Shown here: piece by piece, positions 63,976 to 64,000 of the stretch
Position numbering within the stretch: the first letter of the stretch is position 1
Layout of the letters: every line of letters starts with the position of its first letter
Source of the DNA: Paracoccaceae bacterium
GTDB taxonomy: Bacteria; Pseudomonadota; Alphaproteobacteria; Rhodobacterales; Rhodobacteraceae
NCBI GenBank assembly: GCA_018222585.1
Contig: JAAFAB010000004.1
Coordinates: 351,915 to 415,914, forward strand
Direction: 5' to 3'
Length of the DNA stretch: 64,000 nucleotides
Made by a program: the position numbers and the translations under genes
Notes under the pieces: generated by a model
What the model was told of the DNA's origin: nothing
What the model saw: only the letters and a program-made list of their open reading frames with translations
The model's database searches: none

Positions 63976-64000
63976 CGGCGGGGTTCCGAGCTAAGACACG

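Noticed and set aside
18015..64000. CRISPR array or insertion sequence in the island
   Set aside because: No regularly spaced direct repeats and no DDE transposase were seen. The repeats found are operator-like or a single heptamer tract.

Overview
The window is high-GC DNA from an alphaproteobacterium, most likely Rhodobacterales (Paracoccaceae/Roseobacteraceae type). The grounds are the codon bias, the cydDCABX arrangement, the LysR/ABC-transporter blocks and an EnvZ-like kinase typical of that group. Identification is by motif reading only; no database search was possible.

Positions 1-18,000 look like ordinary chromosome. They hold a truncated dipeptide-type ABC permease divergent from a LysR regulator; a bd-type oxidase operon with its maturation ABC exporter (cydD-cydC-cydA-cydB plus a 44-residue cydX); an ABC transporter operon of the taurine/nitrate/NMT1 class with a FAD oxidoreductase; an AroE-like dehydrogenase divergent from a second LysR regulator; an isochorismate-synthase-like gene; an EnvZ-like sensor kinase; and a metallo-beta-lactamase-fold hydrolase. 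Two matching LysR-type operators tie the transporter operon to the isochorismate synthase.

At 18,015-18,089 a tRNA-Asn(GTT) gene marks the edge of an integrated island that runs to the right end of the window, so only its left boundary is visible. The island starts with a tyrosine integrase and a paralogue whose catalytic tyrosine is phenylalanine. A second mobility module on the opposite strand follows: two tandem tyrosine recombinases and a double-HTH protein. A control region rich in dyads then separates the HTH gene from a frameshifted helicase-like gene and a KfrA-like coiled-coil protein.

From 30,960 to the end the cargo is anti-phage defence. On the minus strand is an operon of a type III restriction subunit (Res), a DUF4268-type protein, the Mod methyltransferase, a small lysine-rich protein and a UvrD-like helicase with a toxin-like N-terminus. 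A minus-strand SbcD-like nuclease and a YhaN/SbcC-like ATPase lie next to it. They diverge from a plus-strand WYL-domain regulator, which is followed by a translationally coupled five-gene run: AddB-like nuclease, AddA-like helicase-nuclease, DUF6361 protein, PLD-family protein and SF2 helicase. The window closes with a type I Zorya operon (zorA, zorB, zorC and a ZorD-like N-terminal part).

The best candidate for an undescribed system is the WYL-centred block at 43,586-57,917 (YhaN partner from 40,197). It combines accessory versions of both bacterial DNA-end-processing machines with a DUF6361/PLD/helicase trio. A heptanucleotide repeat in the PLD gene could switch it by frameshift.
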